Notes: generated from the sequence alone by a model not told the origin. A DNA stretch of 64,000 bases from Boletus sp. NGJ (GCA_019096195.1 JAGTXK010000138.1:1-64000); one strand, 5' to 3'. Positions 1-12,872 are shown, counted from the first letter of the stretch. Translations and numbers: made by a program.

Positions 1-651
1 TATACAGTACAGTTAGAGAGGTATCAGCACCTCCATGCCACCTATCTTCCCTCTTTTAGCATTTGCTTTAATCATAGAGGAGTAGAACATCCCCCACTTA
101 GCCTTTTGGCTGAGATTTGTGAATTCCACTGATACTTACATTCCATCAAAACTAATAAAGATGTGATGAAGGATAATAAGGACTAGAATTGCCCAAGCCA
201 AGTCTCCACCACTCTGTCCTTTCTAACTACTGCCCTACCCATTCAACTGCCCAGAACTACTTGAAACAACCAAACTCTACCTGGGGTTTAGCACAATCAA
301 TAGGCAAGTAGAGATAATCTTATAGCTTTGTGGCTGGCCTAGTAGAGTATGAGAAGTGCCAGGAGGACAAGACTGAGGTCTTCTGGTGGCTCTTGGACCT
401 TAATATACTATCTAGGAGTTTACACTTGTGTACACTAGATCAAATGATATGCCATGCTACATGCATAATTGGTGAGGATAACATAAGGAGTACATGAGGA
501 GAGCAAGTCATAGATAAGGGCATGAGGTGAGCATGAGGTGATCTAGATCTAGGATGAGTCAGAGGGAATGCCATGAGGATGCCATAAGGTCCATGGGTCT
601 AGATCTATGAATGGACTTGAGCATTCAGGAGGACTAGTGCTTTCACCCAGG
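1..651. other. No gene recognised (repeat-like flank)
   Basis: AT-rich sequence without a convincing reading frame on either strand. It contains a short hairpin near position 101 (agccttttggct). The segment around 305-340 (agctttgtggctgg) also appears near 13,307, which suggests both belong to dispersed repeat material. Nothing else can be supported. Confidence 0.5.
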
Positions 652-805
652 CTGTTGTGCCTTTGGCACAATCATGCAATTTTTATTGAATAGAGTTTAT
701 TCATACTGTTGTGCCTTCAGAACAATTATATAAGTTTTGTTGGATAGAGTTCATTCATCCTATTGTACCTTCAGCACAATCTTGCAAGTTTGTTAAAAGT
801 TCTTT
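652..805. repeat. 54-bp tandem repeat, about 2.7 copies
   Basis: Units begin at 652, 706 and 760, each starting with ctgttgtgcc or a close variant and sharing a core near ttcagcacaat. The spacing is exactly 54 bp twice. No coding function is evident. Confidence 0.75.
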
Positions 806-1049
806 AATTTTGTTGAAATCTCAAAGTATATGTTTCCTTCTTCAAGTTAAACAGCAAAGTTGTTACATAGTATAGTACAAATCATATTTTCAAGTTTCTA
901 AATACTTCACTCCTTGTTCATACTGCTCTGCTGAGTGCTGGCTATATTCTCTTAAAGCCTGTGCAAGCAAGGCTTGAGAAAGCTGTTGCATCTGCTAAAC
1001 TGCTTAGTGCTCTTAATCCTCATGTTGCTCTTCTTGTTGCTGCTCCCGA

Positions 1050-1345
1050 AGAAGTCTCTGATGATAAAGCTCTTGTCTTTGTAATGCTTGTTGCTATGCC
1101 TCAGCCACTCTTTGATATTGAAGCTCCTATCTTAACAATGCATGTTTCTGCTCCTTGGCCACTCTTTGATGATGAAGCTTCTGTTTTAGCAATGCCTGTT
1201 GCTCCTCAACAACTCTTTAATGATGTAGTTCCTGTCTTAGTATTGCTTGTTGCTGCTCTTTAGCAACTCTCCGATGATCTAGTTCTTGTTGTTGCACTGT
1301 CTCTTGCTGCTCCTCAGCAACTCTTTGCCAATATAGCATTTGTTG
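1050..1345. repeat. 54-bp tandem repeat inside the Q-rich relic
   Basis: The motif ctcttt(g/a)at or a close variant recurs at about 1,107, 1,162, 1,213, 1,267 and 1,321, giving a 51-55 bp period, mostly 54 bp or 18 codons. On the minus strand this gives an 18-residue helical repeat. The nearby array at 652-805 has the same period but a different sequence. Confidence 0.7.
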
Positions 1346-1829
1346 TCTCAATTTCTCTCTTTGATGCTCCAAAAGCTGTTGACACTCTACTTCTTGTCTG
1401 AGGGACTGCTCATGCTGCAACTGCATTTGGTGATGTTGTTGCTGCTGCTGCTGCAGTTGTTGCAATCTCATAAAATGTTCTTGTTCCTGTTCCTGCTGAG
1501 CTCGCAAATATCTCTGATTTTCAGCCTCATGTTGAAAATTAATAACATGCTGGTGAATTTGTGGAATTTATGGAAATGGCTGATTAGAAGTAGGAATCCC
1601 AGGATTAAGATGAGAATAAATTCCGGAAGAACGATTTTGTCTTCTGTTGCATTGCCTGTCATGAGTATGATTGAACTCATCCAAAAGATGAGCACTGTAA
1701 TCCACCCAAGCATCCATTTGAGGAAAGTTTTGAGGCTATTGAGGGGGTGATATAAATGCTTGATAGAGTAGTTGCTAATTTGGTAGCATGGATGGTTGAG
1801 CAAAGAAATAGAGCATTGAAAGAGGAAAT

Positions 1830-1880
1830 TGTTGTTGTTGTGGTAGTGGTGGTGGTGGTGGTGGTGGTGGTGGTGGTGGT
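1830..1880. repeat. GTT/GTG microsatellite
   Basis: A run of GTT followed by GTG triplets, about 17 units. Read on the minus strand it gives CAC/CCA/ACC codons, which accounts for histidine- or proline-only stretches in naive translations. Confidence 0.9.
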
Positions 1881-2010
1881 GATGTCCAGTACATACGTTG
1901 CATATTATGATGTGCAATCTGATGACAGGGTATTCCATGATATTGCTGAACAGGAACAGGAGGATGAATCTAGAAATCATATTTGGCCTTTGAATATTTA
2001 TAATAGATGA

Positions 2011-3280
2011 AAAGAAACTTACCACCAAAGCAGTAGGAATTGATGGTATGACAGCATGAGGTTGACGACAGGATGGAGAAGAACCAAGCTGACGTTGATC
2101 ACGTTCAGCCTGGCAAGCAGCACATTGGGCACATTGGGAAGAGGTGGAAGGAGAAGACCTAATATGAATTTCATATGAAATATCAACAAAGAATCTGAAA
2201 ATACATACATTCTAAAACAAATACTTCAACTTCAAAATCCAAGAAAGGAAAATCCAGTTCCAGAAAGGAGATCCAAGTCCAGAAGATAGGTCCAAGTCCA
2301 AAGTCCAGGTCCAAGGGAAAAGATCCAGGTCCAAGAGAAAGGGTCCAGGTATGGCCAGTCTTCAGAAAGGTAGTCAAGGATGCACACCAATCACTCTGTT
2401 TTACACAGCAGTGCCAAGAGTTCACTAAAAGGCAACCAGGACAGAAGTATGACAGAGATAAAGGCAAAATGCCTAAGACAAAGTGAAAGGTAACAGCAAG
2501 AAAGAAAAGACAGATCAAAGACCAGTCAGTCTCCTTGGCAGCCTCCAATCAAGTCTCTGCTCTGTAGTGCTATCAGAGGTCTCAGGACAACCAGCAAACA
2601 CACAGAGTTGAATCTGTGAAGCCAGGTAGTAGAGACTTGATCACACTTCTTCCTAATCAACTGGTTTTCACACTTGGCACACTATAGTGAAGCAGAGATC
2701 AAGTGCCTAATCCAAAGACTTACACTTTCACTCTTGAAAAGTCCTTATCAACTGTTAGATCTGTTATCAGATGACAGCCAGAACATCAATCAGATGATAT
2801 TAAACTTACAAAGAACACTCAGAGACTTCAGATATGGGCAGGTGTAGCAAAGGTGTGGATGAATTGTGTCAATTGTGTAGACACAGTGTAGAATGTGAGG
2901 AATTGCAGTAGTAGTTGGGTTGTTGCACAGTTGAGCAACTCCAATGCAGTTGGGCATTCCACATATGGAAAGCGGCTGTGCTACCACCCTAGTACTGAAC
3001 AGACAACAGATTCGCTGCAAGCAAGCCACATGGTTTTAATGCACAAAAAAGGAAATACATGTGGGACAGCCGCCATAGACGAAACACCCGAAATATGCGA
3101 AATAGCTGAAATACATGAGAAAAGTGTCAGATAAGTGTTGTCACAAAGAGGTTCACATGCATCGTCTGCTAACTTTTAGATTGGGTTATAGGAGCTAATT
3201 ATAGGAGCTAAATGTGAAAGTTATTGTATAAAATCAAGAAAAATAGTAGAAATAAAGGGAAAAATAATACAGTTCATAAC
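2011..3280. other. No gene recognised; contains short degenerate repeats
   Basis: No coding region is supported. Positions 2,240-2,352 hold an irregular tandem repeat of the words gtccaagtcca and gtccaggtcc. The right edge (tcataaca ending at 3,281) looks like an LTR terminus of the minus-strand Gypsy piece that follows, so part of this stretch is probably its 3' LTR. Its far end could not be placed. Confidence 0.45.
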
Positions 3281-4393
3281 ACTATCCTCTCACTATGAAT
3301 CAACTTCCAGGCAATTGAAAGGTAATTTTAATGAAGGGATTTCTTGTGAAGGAAATCTGTAGTCTGTAAGGCTTGAGAAGAAATCTATTTATGTAAGGCA
3401 GATATGTCAAGGAGCATTAGTATGTTTCTTATGGAACTCTTGTATTGCTTTCTGAGCACCATCAAGATTGCTTAGAGGTTCCCATGTATGATCTTCATCC
3501 ATATATCTTTACCAATACACAAGATATTCTAGGCAATTTCTTTTGAATCAGATATCAATGGTGTAATCAACCTCATACTCAATTTCTCAATCTTCAGTGA
3601 CATTCACTAGACCAGGATGGAAGGTTGTTTGTCCTTCTAGATGATCTTTGTAGGGATGAACACAAGATATATTGACAACTGGATGTATACACATCAAGCA
3701 TAATAGTCTCAGTTCTAGTGCATTATCTTCTACAAGTTTCATGATTTCATATGATTCTAATGATTGTTCTGTAAGCTTCTTAGTTGCATGGGTTAACTTT
3801 AGATTCTCAGTTAAAAGCCAAACTTTATTGCCAATCTGATATTTAGGAGCTTCAGATCTATGCTTGTCTACTTGGACTTTCATTTGTTGTTGTGCTTTCT
3901 TAAGATTAGCTTTCATTTGGACTAATGTATCCTACATGGTGGTAGTGAATTCTTCTACTGCAGGTGCTTTGATAACTTTCTGTTCAAAGCCAATTCAAGG
4001 AACATGTGATTATGTCACTTCAATGGGTGCCTTTTGTGTAGAAGCCTGCTTCTTTGCATTATAGGAGGATTGTGCGAGAGGTAACCAGTTAACCCAATCT
4101 TCTTGCTTTTCAGCAGTGAAGAGTCTGAGATATTGTGGAAGATCTCAGTTCATTCTTTGTCTGTCCATCTGTTTATGGGTGGAAAGCAATAGATAGCTTT
4201 GGTTATATACTGAGTCTTTTGCATAAGTCTTTTATGACTTGATGATGCATACTGTGGTCCTCTATCTGACACAATACTTTGAGACAGTCTGTGGTTTTTC
4301 CAAACATTATGAAGATACTGTCAAACTATATCCAGTGCAGTGGCTATTTTACTGTAACTCCGATGTAACTTCAAAGGACCAGAGTTGCTAGAG
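3281..4393 (-). mobile_element. Partial Gypsy LTR retrotransposon (integrase end), broken
   Basis: Minus-strand fossil. Recognisable parts are an integrase core (about 4,330-4,030), an integrase C-terminal region (about 3,916-3,620) with the usual VWL-type beta-barrel motif, a chromodomain-like tail (about 3,600-3,480), and a purine-rich tract next to an LTR terminus starting TGTTATGAACTG at 3,281. The sequence just left of 4,394 resembles the leader that adjoins the LTR of the Gypsy copy at 27.4-31.5 kb. It therefore seems to be a partial relative of that family, split by the Gypsy element inserted at 4,399. It is heavily decayed, with many breaks, and looks old. Confidence 0.65.
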
Positions 4394-4398
4394 GTTAT

Positions 4399-4891
4399 TG
4401 TTATGATTTCTTCCTTTCATTCTTCATCATTCTTCATTTCACTTCTTATCATACAGCGGAACTCCATACAACTACACTTACATGTACTTCTAGCACTGCT
4501 TACATAAGAACCCCTTCACCTTCTACTTTGTTCCATAGAGTTCATCATGAATATGGCTTACCTATTCATTTCCCATACTCAGTATATATATAAATCTTGG
4601 GTAGCATTCTGTCTTTGCAATTCACACCTACTTGGTGAACTTCCACATTGTCTCCTCTGGACCTCTATAAGTTGTTGTTCCACTTATGAGTAAACACTTC
4701 TTCTTCTTCATGCCCTCATCTACATAGACAAGTCCACAACCATAACAAGGAAGACTCTTGTCATCATACCTTTGATCCTATCTAGGGAACCTTCATCTCA
4801 TAGCCTAGCCGCTACCTCCTCAAACACCAGTAGCTAGTTGCCACTTGATCAACCAAGTCTATGCCTATCTCTACCCAAGGTAGTCATAACA
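4399..4891 (+). repeat. 5' LTR of Gypsy element A
   Basis: About 493 bp, TGTTATG at the start and CATAACA at the end, aligning along its whole length with 12,407-12,870. A TATA-like stretch (tatatataaatc) lies near 4,584. Confidence 0.8.
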
Positions 4892-7800
4892 AAAGATGTA
4901 AATTCTCCTCAACAAGGCTATCTCTGTTATAGTTCTCCACCTCCATTGCTTGCCAATACCTAACCCTAAACTATGACTGGTGGTCCACTTGTGCACATGC
5001 TGAGACACCCTCCACCAACAAAGAGAATACCAAGAATGACAGTAGTTCTTCAGACACTGACCTTGACCTCTTGCATCAACTCTCTGACCAACTATGCCTA
5101 TCCAGGACTCTGTCCCCACAGTCACCTATACCATTAACTGCAGTGCCTTCATTCTTTCTACCACCATCACTGTTGTCCAATATGTCTTCTTCGACTAAAC
5201 CTACTGAACTTCACATTGATACTCCCAAAGCGTATGATGGCTCCTTCAACACCTCCATATTGTGGCTGAACACTGTTCAGTTCTACCTCCATGTCAACAA
5301 GAGAGTCTATGATGACAATGACAAGCGAATCACTTTTGCTCTATTATATATGACCAAAGGATCTGCCCTCATCTGGGCCACCACCTATCAGCAAAATGCC
5401 ATCAACAGTACCACCATCACCCTTGGTACCTTCTCCAACTTCATCACAGCCTTTGAAAAGGCCTTCAAGCACTACAACACCATCAGTATCACCATTGCTT
5501 GGCTATCCATCAAGTATATGACTAAGAAACAAGATAACTCATACTCCCTGACCCTTACTCAGTATACATCTGAGTTCCAAAATCATGCTTCACTTGTCAA
5601 GATCACTGACCCGAATATCCTCATCAGATATTACTTGGCTGGAATCCCCTCCAGACTCATGTGACAGGTTATGTCCATGAACACCATTCTGACCACCATT
5701 AAAGAGTGGTATTCCAATGCCATTCACTTCCAGACATAGTGGAAGAGGGCTGATGAAATCGCCCAACATTACAACAAACTCTCCACCCAAACATATCACT
5801 TGTTTATCAACTCTACCTCCATAAAGACCTGTAATCCTGATGCCATGGACATTGATGCCATTAACATCCTGAAACTTACTCCTGAAGAAAGCAAACATTG
5901 CTTTAAACAAAAACCCTGCTTCCACTATCAACAACCCAGTCATATCACCACCACCTGCACCATCTTCTCCTCCACTACAAAGAAGACAAAAGGACCTATC
6001 ATTAGGAAAGTCAAAGTGGTCGAGAAAGAAGAAGAGATGTCCAACAGAGAGACAGTCAGACAAGTTTCCTTGGGTTTTTGAAACATTCTTGATGCATGTT
6101 CTCCCTTCTCTTAGTTGTGCTGCTGTAACTATACAATTGAAATTGGAAGGCATTCACATCCCAGTTCAACTTCTTATTCCTGCACATGCTAAGCAAGCTG
6201 TCAATACCTGAGCCCCAGTTGATAGTGGAGCAGAAATCTCCTGCCTCAACAACCAGTTTATGTAAAAGCATAAGCTTCCCACCACCTGTCTCCTTGAACC
6301 CATCTGCATATGCAATGCCAACAAGTCACAGAACAAGAACAGGGACATCAAGTTCATCTGTGACCTCTTCATTAACATCAAGGGTGTCCTTCTCAAAACC
6401 ACACTCCATATCATCTTTTGTGGACAAGAAGAGAACATCAGCCTTGGCCAACCCTGACTTTGCACCCATAATTCCATCATCAACTGGAAGCCAACACCCT
6501 CACTCTTGACAAAACCCTTAACCAATCAGTCAACCCTTACCACACTAAAATGAAACCACCCCCAGTTGACAAATCCCTATTCTGTTCTGGTCACATCAAT
6601 GTGAACCTCACCACTTGCCACCATCTTTTCAGCTTCCTTCAGAAAGAGACTGAGAAGGGATAGTACCTCAAGATTGTAAACAAAAACCATGTCTTCCATT
6701 GGATCATCAAGGGGCAATATGAGTACGTTGCCACTACAACTGTGGCTAAGATTACCTTGGCCACTGAACTTGCTGAAGCGGCTAAAAAGGTGAAACCCAA
6801 GCCAACTCTACTGGTGACCTATACAGATTACACCTCAGTCTTTTTGAAAGAAGTGACCAACCATGTACCTTTATCATACCCATATAACTATGAAATCCAA
6901 TGTCAAGGAGATGTTCATCCCAAAGATTGGGAAGATCTACCCCCTTTTCCCCCATGAGCAGAAAGTCACTGATGACTTCTTAGACAAACACCTCAAGACA
7001 GGGAAAATTTGCCCATCCAACTCCCCCCAAGCATCCCCCTTCTTTGTTGTCAAAAAGAAGAATGGAGATCTCCATTCCTGCCAAGACTATCAATATATCA
7101 GCAAACATACCATTCATGATGCCTACCCCCTCCCTCTCATATCCAACCTCATTGACAAGCTAAAGGATGCCAAAACCTTTACAAAGTTTAATGTCTGCTT
7201 GGAATATAACAATGTCCATATCAAAAACAGCCATCAGTGAAAGGCTGCCTTTGTCATCCACAGAGGTCTCTATAGATCCACTGTCATATTCTTCGACCTC
7301 TGCAACTTCCCAGCAACCTTCCAGCATTTCATAAATGACTCCTTCTATGACATGATCACCAAAGGGTGGCTTATTATCTATATGGATGATCTCCTCATCT
7401 TCTTTCCAGATGATGCAACCCACACTAAATGAACCAAGTGCATCCTACAACACATGACCAAGTTAGATCTCCATCTAAAACTTGAGAAGTGCATCTTTGC
7501 TGTAGACAAGGTTGAATACCTAGGGATGATCATCCATCCCAACCAACTTGCCATGGACTCTGTTAAACTCGATGGCATCACCAAGTGGCCTACCTCTACC
7601 AAAGTCACAGGAGTACACTCCTTCCTTGGCTTTGCCAACTTCTATTGTCAATTCATCCCAGACTACTCAATAATTGCTTGACCTCTAATTGACCTCACAA
7701 AGCTGAACATGCCATGGGCTTGGATGCCCAAATGTCAGGAGGCTTTTAACCACCTCAAACACCTCTTTCTGTCTCAGCCAGTCTTCACCTCCCTGATTTC

Positions 7801-8634
7801 TCAGCTCCATTCACTATTGTGATGGACATTTCCAAACATGCCTCTGATGTGATCCTCCTTCAAACTGATATCAACAGGAACTGGCACCTTGCTCCTACCT
7901 CTCTTAGTCCTTCTTCTCTATGGAGCACAAGTATGACATCTATGATTACAAGCTTCTTGCCATCATCCATGCCCTCAAGTTGTGGTGCCACTACCCCCAT
8001 GGCTCCTCCTTCCCTGTCCAGGTCTTCACAGACCATAAAAACCTCCTCTGCTTCTGCTCCCCACAAAACCTTAACCATAGACAAGCTCATTGACTCCTTG
8101 ACCTTGCTGACTTCAATCTAAAGATCATCCACATCCCTGGCCATCTTCTCACCAGTCTGGATGCACTGTCTCAATGATCAGACCTCATTTCCCCCATTGA
8201 TGGTGATAACACCAATGTCACCCTTCTACCCCCATCCCTGTTCATCAATCTAATTGACACCTTGCTGGCCTCCACTATCTGCACATTATCCACCATGGAC
8301 CCTCTCATCCTACAACATCTTCAGGCTACTGACAGCTCTGCACCTGCCTTCCTATATGCCTATCTCTCCAACTGGTCACATACTGACAGTATCCTCACCT
8401 ATTGTGACTAGGTGTACAGTATATCCCATCCAACAACTCCCTCTGCCATTCAATACTCTGCTGTTGTCATGACCATGAGTCTGCCAGCCATTCTGGCTTT
8501 CTTAAAACCTGCCAGCTAGTCTCCACTGACTTCTGATGGCCTGGTCTTGCCTCTTATGTCTGTGCATACATTGAAGGCTGTCCACTCTGCTAGTGGAACA
8601 AAGTGAACATGCACTCCACAGTACTCCCCTTCAT

Positions 8635-9835
8635 CAGTAAAAATAGAACTAACTGTCCAGTGCTGGACAGTACTGGACAGTAACATAGTGCTCATAGTGA
8701 GGGTCCAACTGGATAGTGGTTTGATAGTACTATGACAGTGTCTCATAGTGTGGCCATAGTCTGTCATAGTATTCTTATAGTGTCTCATAGTATTCTCATA
8801 GTATCTCATAGTATCTCATAGTGTCTCACAGTATTCTCATAGTACTTCCATAGTGGTCATAGTGATGCCATAGTATACATAGTGCTTCCATAGTGGCTTA
8901 GCAATCCTAATCCTAATCCTAATCCTAATCCAATTTCAAGCCAATTCTAATTTCAAATTTAATCAAATATTGATTCTATTAATCCTAATTCTAATTCTAA
9001 TTCTAATTCTAATTCTAATCCCAGTCCCAATCCCAATCCCAATCCCAATCCTAATCCCAGTCCCAATCCCAGTCCTAATCCTAATCCTAATCCTAATCCA
9101 AATTCTGATCCTAGTCCCAGTCCCAGTCCCAATCCTAATCCCAATCCTAATGATTTACAAAGTGAAGTGTTGACTTCATGTAATGAGTAGAGAAGAATAA
9201 AATTCAAAAACAAGAGGGTGCTGGAAAGTTTTTGAAGTCTGGCTTGTTTATATAAGAATGGTGGCACAAATATTGGCAAACAATGTCTGCTTTTTGAACA
9301 CTGAGTGTCAGAAAATGGACTTGGATATTTTTTTTGAGTGTAGGTCTACACTTTTGGTACACTTTGTGACTACACTTTTACTACACTTTGGTGCACATTT
9401 TTGGTACACTTTTGATACACTTGTTTGCTACACTGTACTACACTCTGCTACACTTTTGTTTGCTTTTTTTTTTACCACACTTTGTTTGCTACACTTTTGC
9501 TACATTTGGTGCACATTTTAACTACACTGTACTACACTCTTTGCTACACTTTTTGTACAACATTTGACTACACATTTGACTACACATTTTGTATACTTTT
9601 GATTTAGAATTAGGGTTAGGATTAGTTTAAAATTACTACTATGACTATGACTACTATGAACACTGTGAACATTATAAAATGCTATGATACTATGATACTA
9701 TGAACACTATGAATATACTATGGATATTATGAATACACTTTCAATACTATGACACCATGAACACTATGAATACTATGAGTTATCTATGAAACTACTATGG
9801 CACTATGAGCACTATGATGAAATTCTTATTTACTG
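8635..9835. mobile_element. 1.2-kb TIR insert made almost wholly of simple repeats
   Basis: This block splits the integrase region of Gypsy element A. Its left end reads CAGTAAAAATAG and its right end is the near-exact inverse (cttatttactg). The dinucleotide AT flanks both ends (8,633-8,634 and 9,836-9,837). Removing the block restores contiguous Gypsy homology, so the borders are well placed. Inside are cagtactgga-type palindromes, catagt repeats (about 8,690-8,895), cctaat and ccaatcc repeats (about 8,900-9,150), ctacactttt repeats (about 9,340-9,600) and ctatga repeats (about 9,640-9,820). It encodes nothing. It looks like a non-autonomous DNA transposon (MITE-like). The superfamily is unknown. 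Confidence 0.7.
8905..9150. repeat. TTAGGA-type (CCTAAT) repeat tract
   Basis: Runs of aatcct grade into aatccc and aattct variants. The opposite strand reads TTAGGA/TTGGGA, resembling but not equal to the TTAGGG telomere repeat. A ttagggttagga fragment also sits at about 9,610. It lies inside the 1.2-kb TIR insert. Confidence 0.8.
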
Positions 9836-11399
9836 ATGTTAATTCCCATCCATTCCACCATCTCACTCCCTTTCTAGCAGATCTCTTGTGATCTCATCAC
9901 CAATCTGCCCCCATTCTTCAGCTTTGACAGCCTGTTGATTATGGTCAATCACAGGCTTGCGAAGGGGGTAATTCTCTGCCCCACCAAGAAATTGATCACC
10001 ATAGAAGGGATTGCCACCCTCTTTTTCCACAAAATCTGCCTTTGCTTCAGCCTCTACAATAAAATAATCTCAGACAGAGAACCTCAGTTTACCTCCACAT
10101 CTGCCAAATAACTCAGGAAACTACTGAAGTATAATCTTTTCCTTTCCACCACATACCACCCTCAGTCCAACAGTAAAACTGAATAAGTCAACCAGGAGAT
10201 TGAGACCTACCTCCAGATCTTCTGTGAAAAAGAATCCACTACCTGGGCTGAGAAAATTTCACATGCTGAGTTCACACACAACCACCATCCTCACTCTGTC
10301 ACTAGGAAATCCCTCTTCTTCCTCCTTATGGGATATGAATCTTGTCCTCTACCCTTAGTGACATCCAAATCCTCCATCCTTGCTCTAGAAGAGCACATGA
10401 AAACTCTCTACTGCTAGAGATGAAGCCCTGGCAGCCCACAAACTCACCTGCCAAGTCATGACATCCCATACTCATTGCAGGTTCACCCCCTTCCAGAAAG
10501 GAGATCACATCTGGCTAGAAGCCAAAAACCTAAAATGTTCCATCTCAGATCTAAAGTTCTTGGCAAAGAGAGAAGGCCCCTTCACCATCACAGAGGTTAT
10601 CTCCTCCATTATTTACAAACTCCATCTCCCTGCCATGTGGAAGATCCACTCCATGTTCCATGTCTTACTTCCTACCCCTTGCCACAAGAACACCACATAT
10701 GGCAAGCACTTTATACAATCCCCACCTGATCTTATTGCCAGCAAGAAGAATACAAATTGGAAAAGATCCTGTGCCACTGCAGCTCCCCATCTCACTGTTC
10801 CTTCCTGATCCAATGGAAGGGATACTCCACAGAAAAAGACTCATGGGTTTCCGAGCAGAATCTCAAACATGCCAAATCTGCTCTTAAAGAATATACAGTA
10901 AGAAGCAATGTCCAAAGGCATTTCTCCTCATGCCTTCCTTCTCAAAACAATGATGATGAACTCTTCTTCTATCAACAACAACAACATCCATGCCTCCATC
11001 TCTACCTCCCTGTCCTATTCCACCTCTGACCTTCTATCATCATTACCTACTCTTCATTCTGAATCTCTTACTTTGTCCTCTCCTTCATCACACCCCCATC
11101 CTTCAACATTCTTACAACAACAACTCTTGCCCTAATTCTCATTTTATACTTGCTCGCACAGCCCACCTGGCCTGGCTCATCCACCAACCCTGATCTCACT
11201 AGCATCGACCCCACAACCTATAGTGGTGGTTAATGTACCCATCTATGCCTCTTGTCTTTGCAATGACTTCCCTGACCTCTTTGAGGTCACCCATCTTACC
11301 ACCAACCTTGAGAGCCCATGTATGATCCTAGCTCTAGGAACCCATCTTGACTATGCCTCCCCACTTCATTCTTTACAAGGCATACCTTCAATGTGCCTC

Positions 11400-11995
11400 C
11401 CTCAAAGTCATTGTGAACTTGTCATATCCTGTGTAACTCAACAAGTCCAACTCCAGCACTCTGTCCATAACTCCAGGGCATTCTCCCCCAGAGCATGCTC
11501 TTATACCCTCAGACTTGTGACTCCCTCTATGTAGTATTCATACTTCTTCATCCATACATAAACCTATGCTTTCTCATCCATCCTAGCTCCACTTCATAGC
11601 TGTCTCCAAACCAGTGTCTGTCTTGCTTAGGAGCACTGCTCCAGCCAGGTCCCATCTCTGTTCTCTTTACTCAGCTATTTACTCATTATACCTTATGAAC
11701 TCCATTAGTAATCTCAATTCTAATCATATGTAAACCCTCAGTACTCCTCCTGTAGAAATATCAACTCTGAACATCACACCTGTCCTCTGTCCAAGTCTTG
11801 ACAACTCACTCTGATCTCTGCTTAACTTGACATTTGACCATATTGAGTCCATACCTCTGATCCTCCTATGTTTTTGAAATTCAGGACATCAGACTCAAGC
11901 AAGGGCACATTATATAAGATGAATCCAAGTCCTGACACCCTCAAGTAATTCTGGTTCATCAGAGTTGAGTTGGAGTTGTCTATTCATAACAGAAC
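11400..11995 (+). mobile_element. LTR plus leader fragment of the 27-31 kb Gypsy family, inside element A
   Basis: This stretch aligns, in opposite orientation, with the LTR and adjoining leader at about 30,945-31,560. The LTR edge falls near 11,937 and the leader homology runs on to about 11,995 (gttgtctattc against gttgtccgttc). It marks another insertion into Gypsy element A, or an LTR captured by it. Its outer limits are uncertain. Broken fossil. Confidence 0.55.
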
Positions 11996-12406
11996 TGTAC
12001 CACCACCAACACTCACCTCTCCCTTATGCAGCTATGCCTATGTGGCATCTGCAGTGAACTAAAAGCTGTGTTATGCAATAACCTCCATCAGCTTGGCATG
12101 GTGGAACTCCTTGATGACTTAGACCACTATATGCAAGAACTGGCAAATTGTCACACAGTTCACCCTCTTCCCACCACTATCTCCACTCCATCCACATTAT
12201 CTTCCTCTTGCTCCATCAGACACATACTGCCACTGTGACCCCTCCATCACTCCTCCCCAAGCCATAACTTGAGGGAACCAGATCTTTATAAAAACATCAA
12301 CATCTTCAACAGCACCACCATGAGCAACATGTACAGGTCGCCCTGCAATTTCTACAGAGATTTGGACTAGTTGCTCAGTGGGACTTCACACATAGCTGGG
12401 AGATAA

Positions 12407-12870
12407 TGTTACAATTTCTTCCTTTCATTCTTTATTGTTTTTCACTTCACTCCTCATTGTACAGTGGGACTCCATATGACTATGCTTATATGTACTTCTA
12501 GCGCTGATTACATAAGAACCCCTTCACCTTCTATGTTGTTCCATAGGGTTCATCATGAACACAGCTTACCTATCCATTTCCCATGCTCAGTACATATATA
12601 AACCTCAAGTAGCATTCTGTCTCCACAATTCACACCTACTTTGTGAACTTTCACATTGTCTCCTCTGGACCTCTATAAGTCATTGTTCCACTTATGAGTG
12701 AATGCTTCTTCTTCATCGTGCCCTCATCTACATAGACAAGTCCACAACCATGACAAGAAAGACTCTTGTCATCATACCCTTGACCCTATCTAGGAAACCT
12801 TTGTCTCATAGCCTAGTTGCTACTCAACCAACCAAGTCTACACCTATCTCTACCCAAAGTAATCATAATA
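12407..12870 (+). repeat. 3' LTR of Gypsy element A
   Basis: About 464 bp, TGTTACA at the start, ending cataata at 12,870. It is the partner of the LTR at 4,399-4,891, and the two are clearly related but diverged. Confidence 0.8.
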
Positions 12871-12872
12871 GT

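Larger units (their letters stand above)
960..2010 (-). pseudogene. Glutamine-rich coiled-coil relic with 18-residue repeats
   Basis: On the minus strand a reading frame from about 1,507 to 1,217 encodes a very Gln-, Glu- and Arg-rich stretch with helical repeats (for example RVAEEQQ and RQELHH), and similar coding sense continues to about 960 with stops. Upstream (1,560-2,010, minus) a related frame encodes a Pro-rich run followed by Gln residues, produced by the GTG/GTT microsatellite on the plus strand. The composition suggests a coiled coil. I recognise no family. It sits in a repeat island and is interrupted, so it is probably a dead gene or part of a transposon rather than an active host gene. 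An exon-intron gene cannot be excluded. Confidence 0.4.
4399..12870 (+). mobile_element. Gypsy LTR retrotransposon (element A), nearly full length but broken
   Basis: Direct LTRs lie at both ends, each starting TGTTA followed by a shared TTTCTTCC, flanked by gttat (4,394-4,398) and gttgt (12,871-12,875), a probable 5-bp target duplication with one change. Parts in order are gag (about 5,180-5,750), a zinc-knuckle-like segment (about 5,920), aspartic protease with a DSGAE motif (about 6,210), reverse transcriptase (about 6,740-7,680, with a YMDD-like box), RNase H (about 7,690-8,170), integrase (about 8,200-10,330, split by a 1.2-kb insert) and a chromodomain (about 10,750-10,870). It carries well over ten breaks and is a fossil. 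The LTRs differ noticeably from each other, so the insertion is fairly old. Confidence 0.85.

Noticed and set aside
95-125. Similarity of cttagccttttggctgag to the 5' end of U2 snRNA
   Set aside because: Only about 20 bases match, nothing downstream fits U2, and the match is a simple hairpin.
1468-2028. Histidine-run membrane protein on the minus strand
   Set aside because: The run is produced by the GTG microsatellite; another frame reads it as proline, and no family features are present.
8959-9279. Leu-Gly or Ile-Pro repeat proteins
   Set aside because: Translations of a simple repeat tract.
8905-9620. Telomere end or internal telomere
   Set aside because: Repeats are TTAGGA/TTGGGA variants inside a bounded transposon-like insert, within a Gypsy element, and are not a terminal TTAGGG array.
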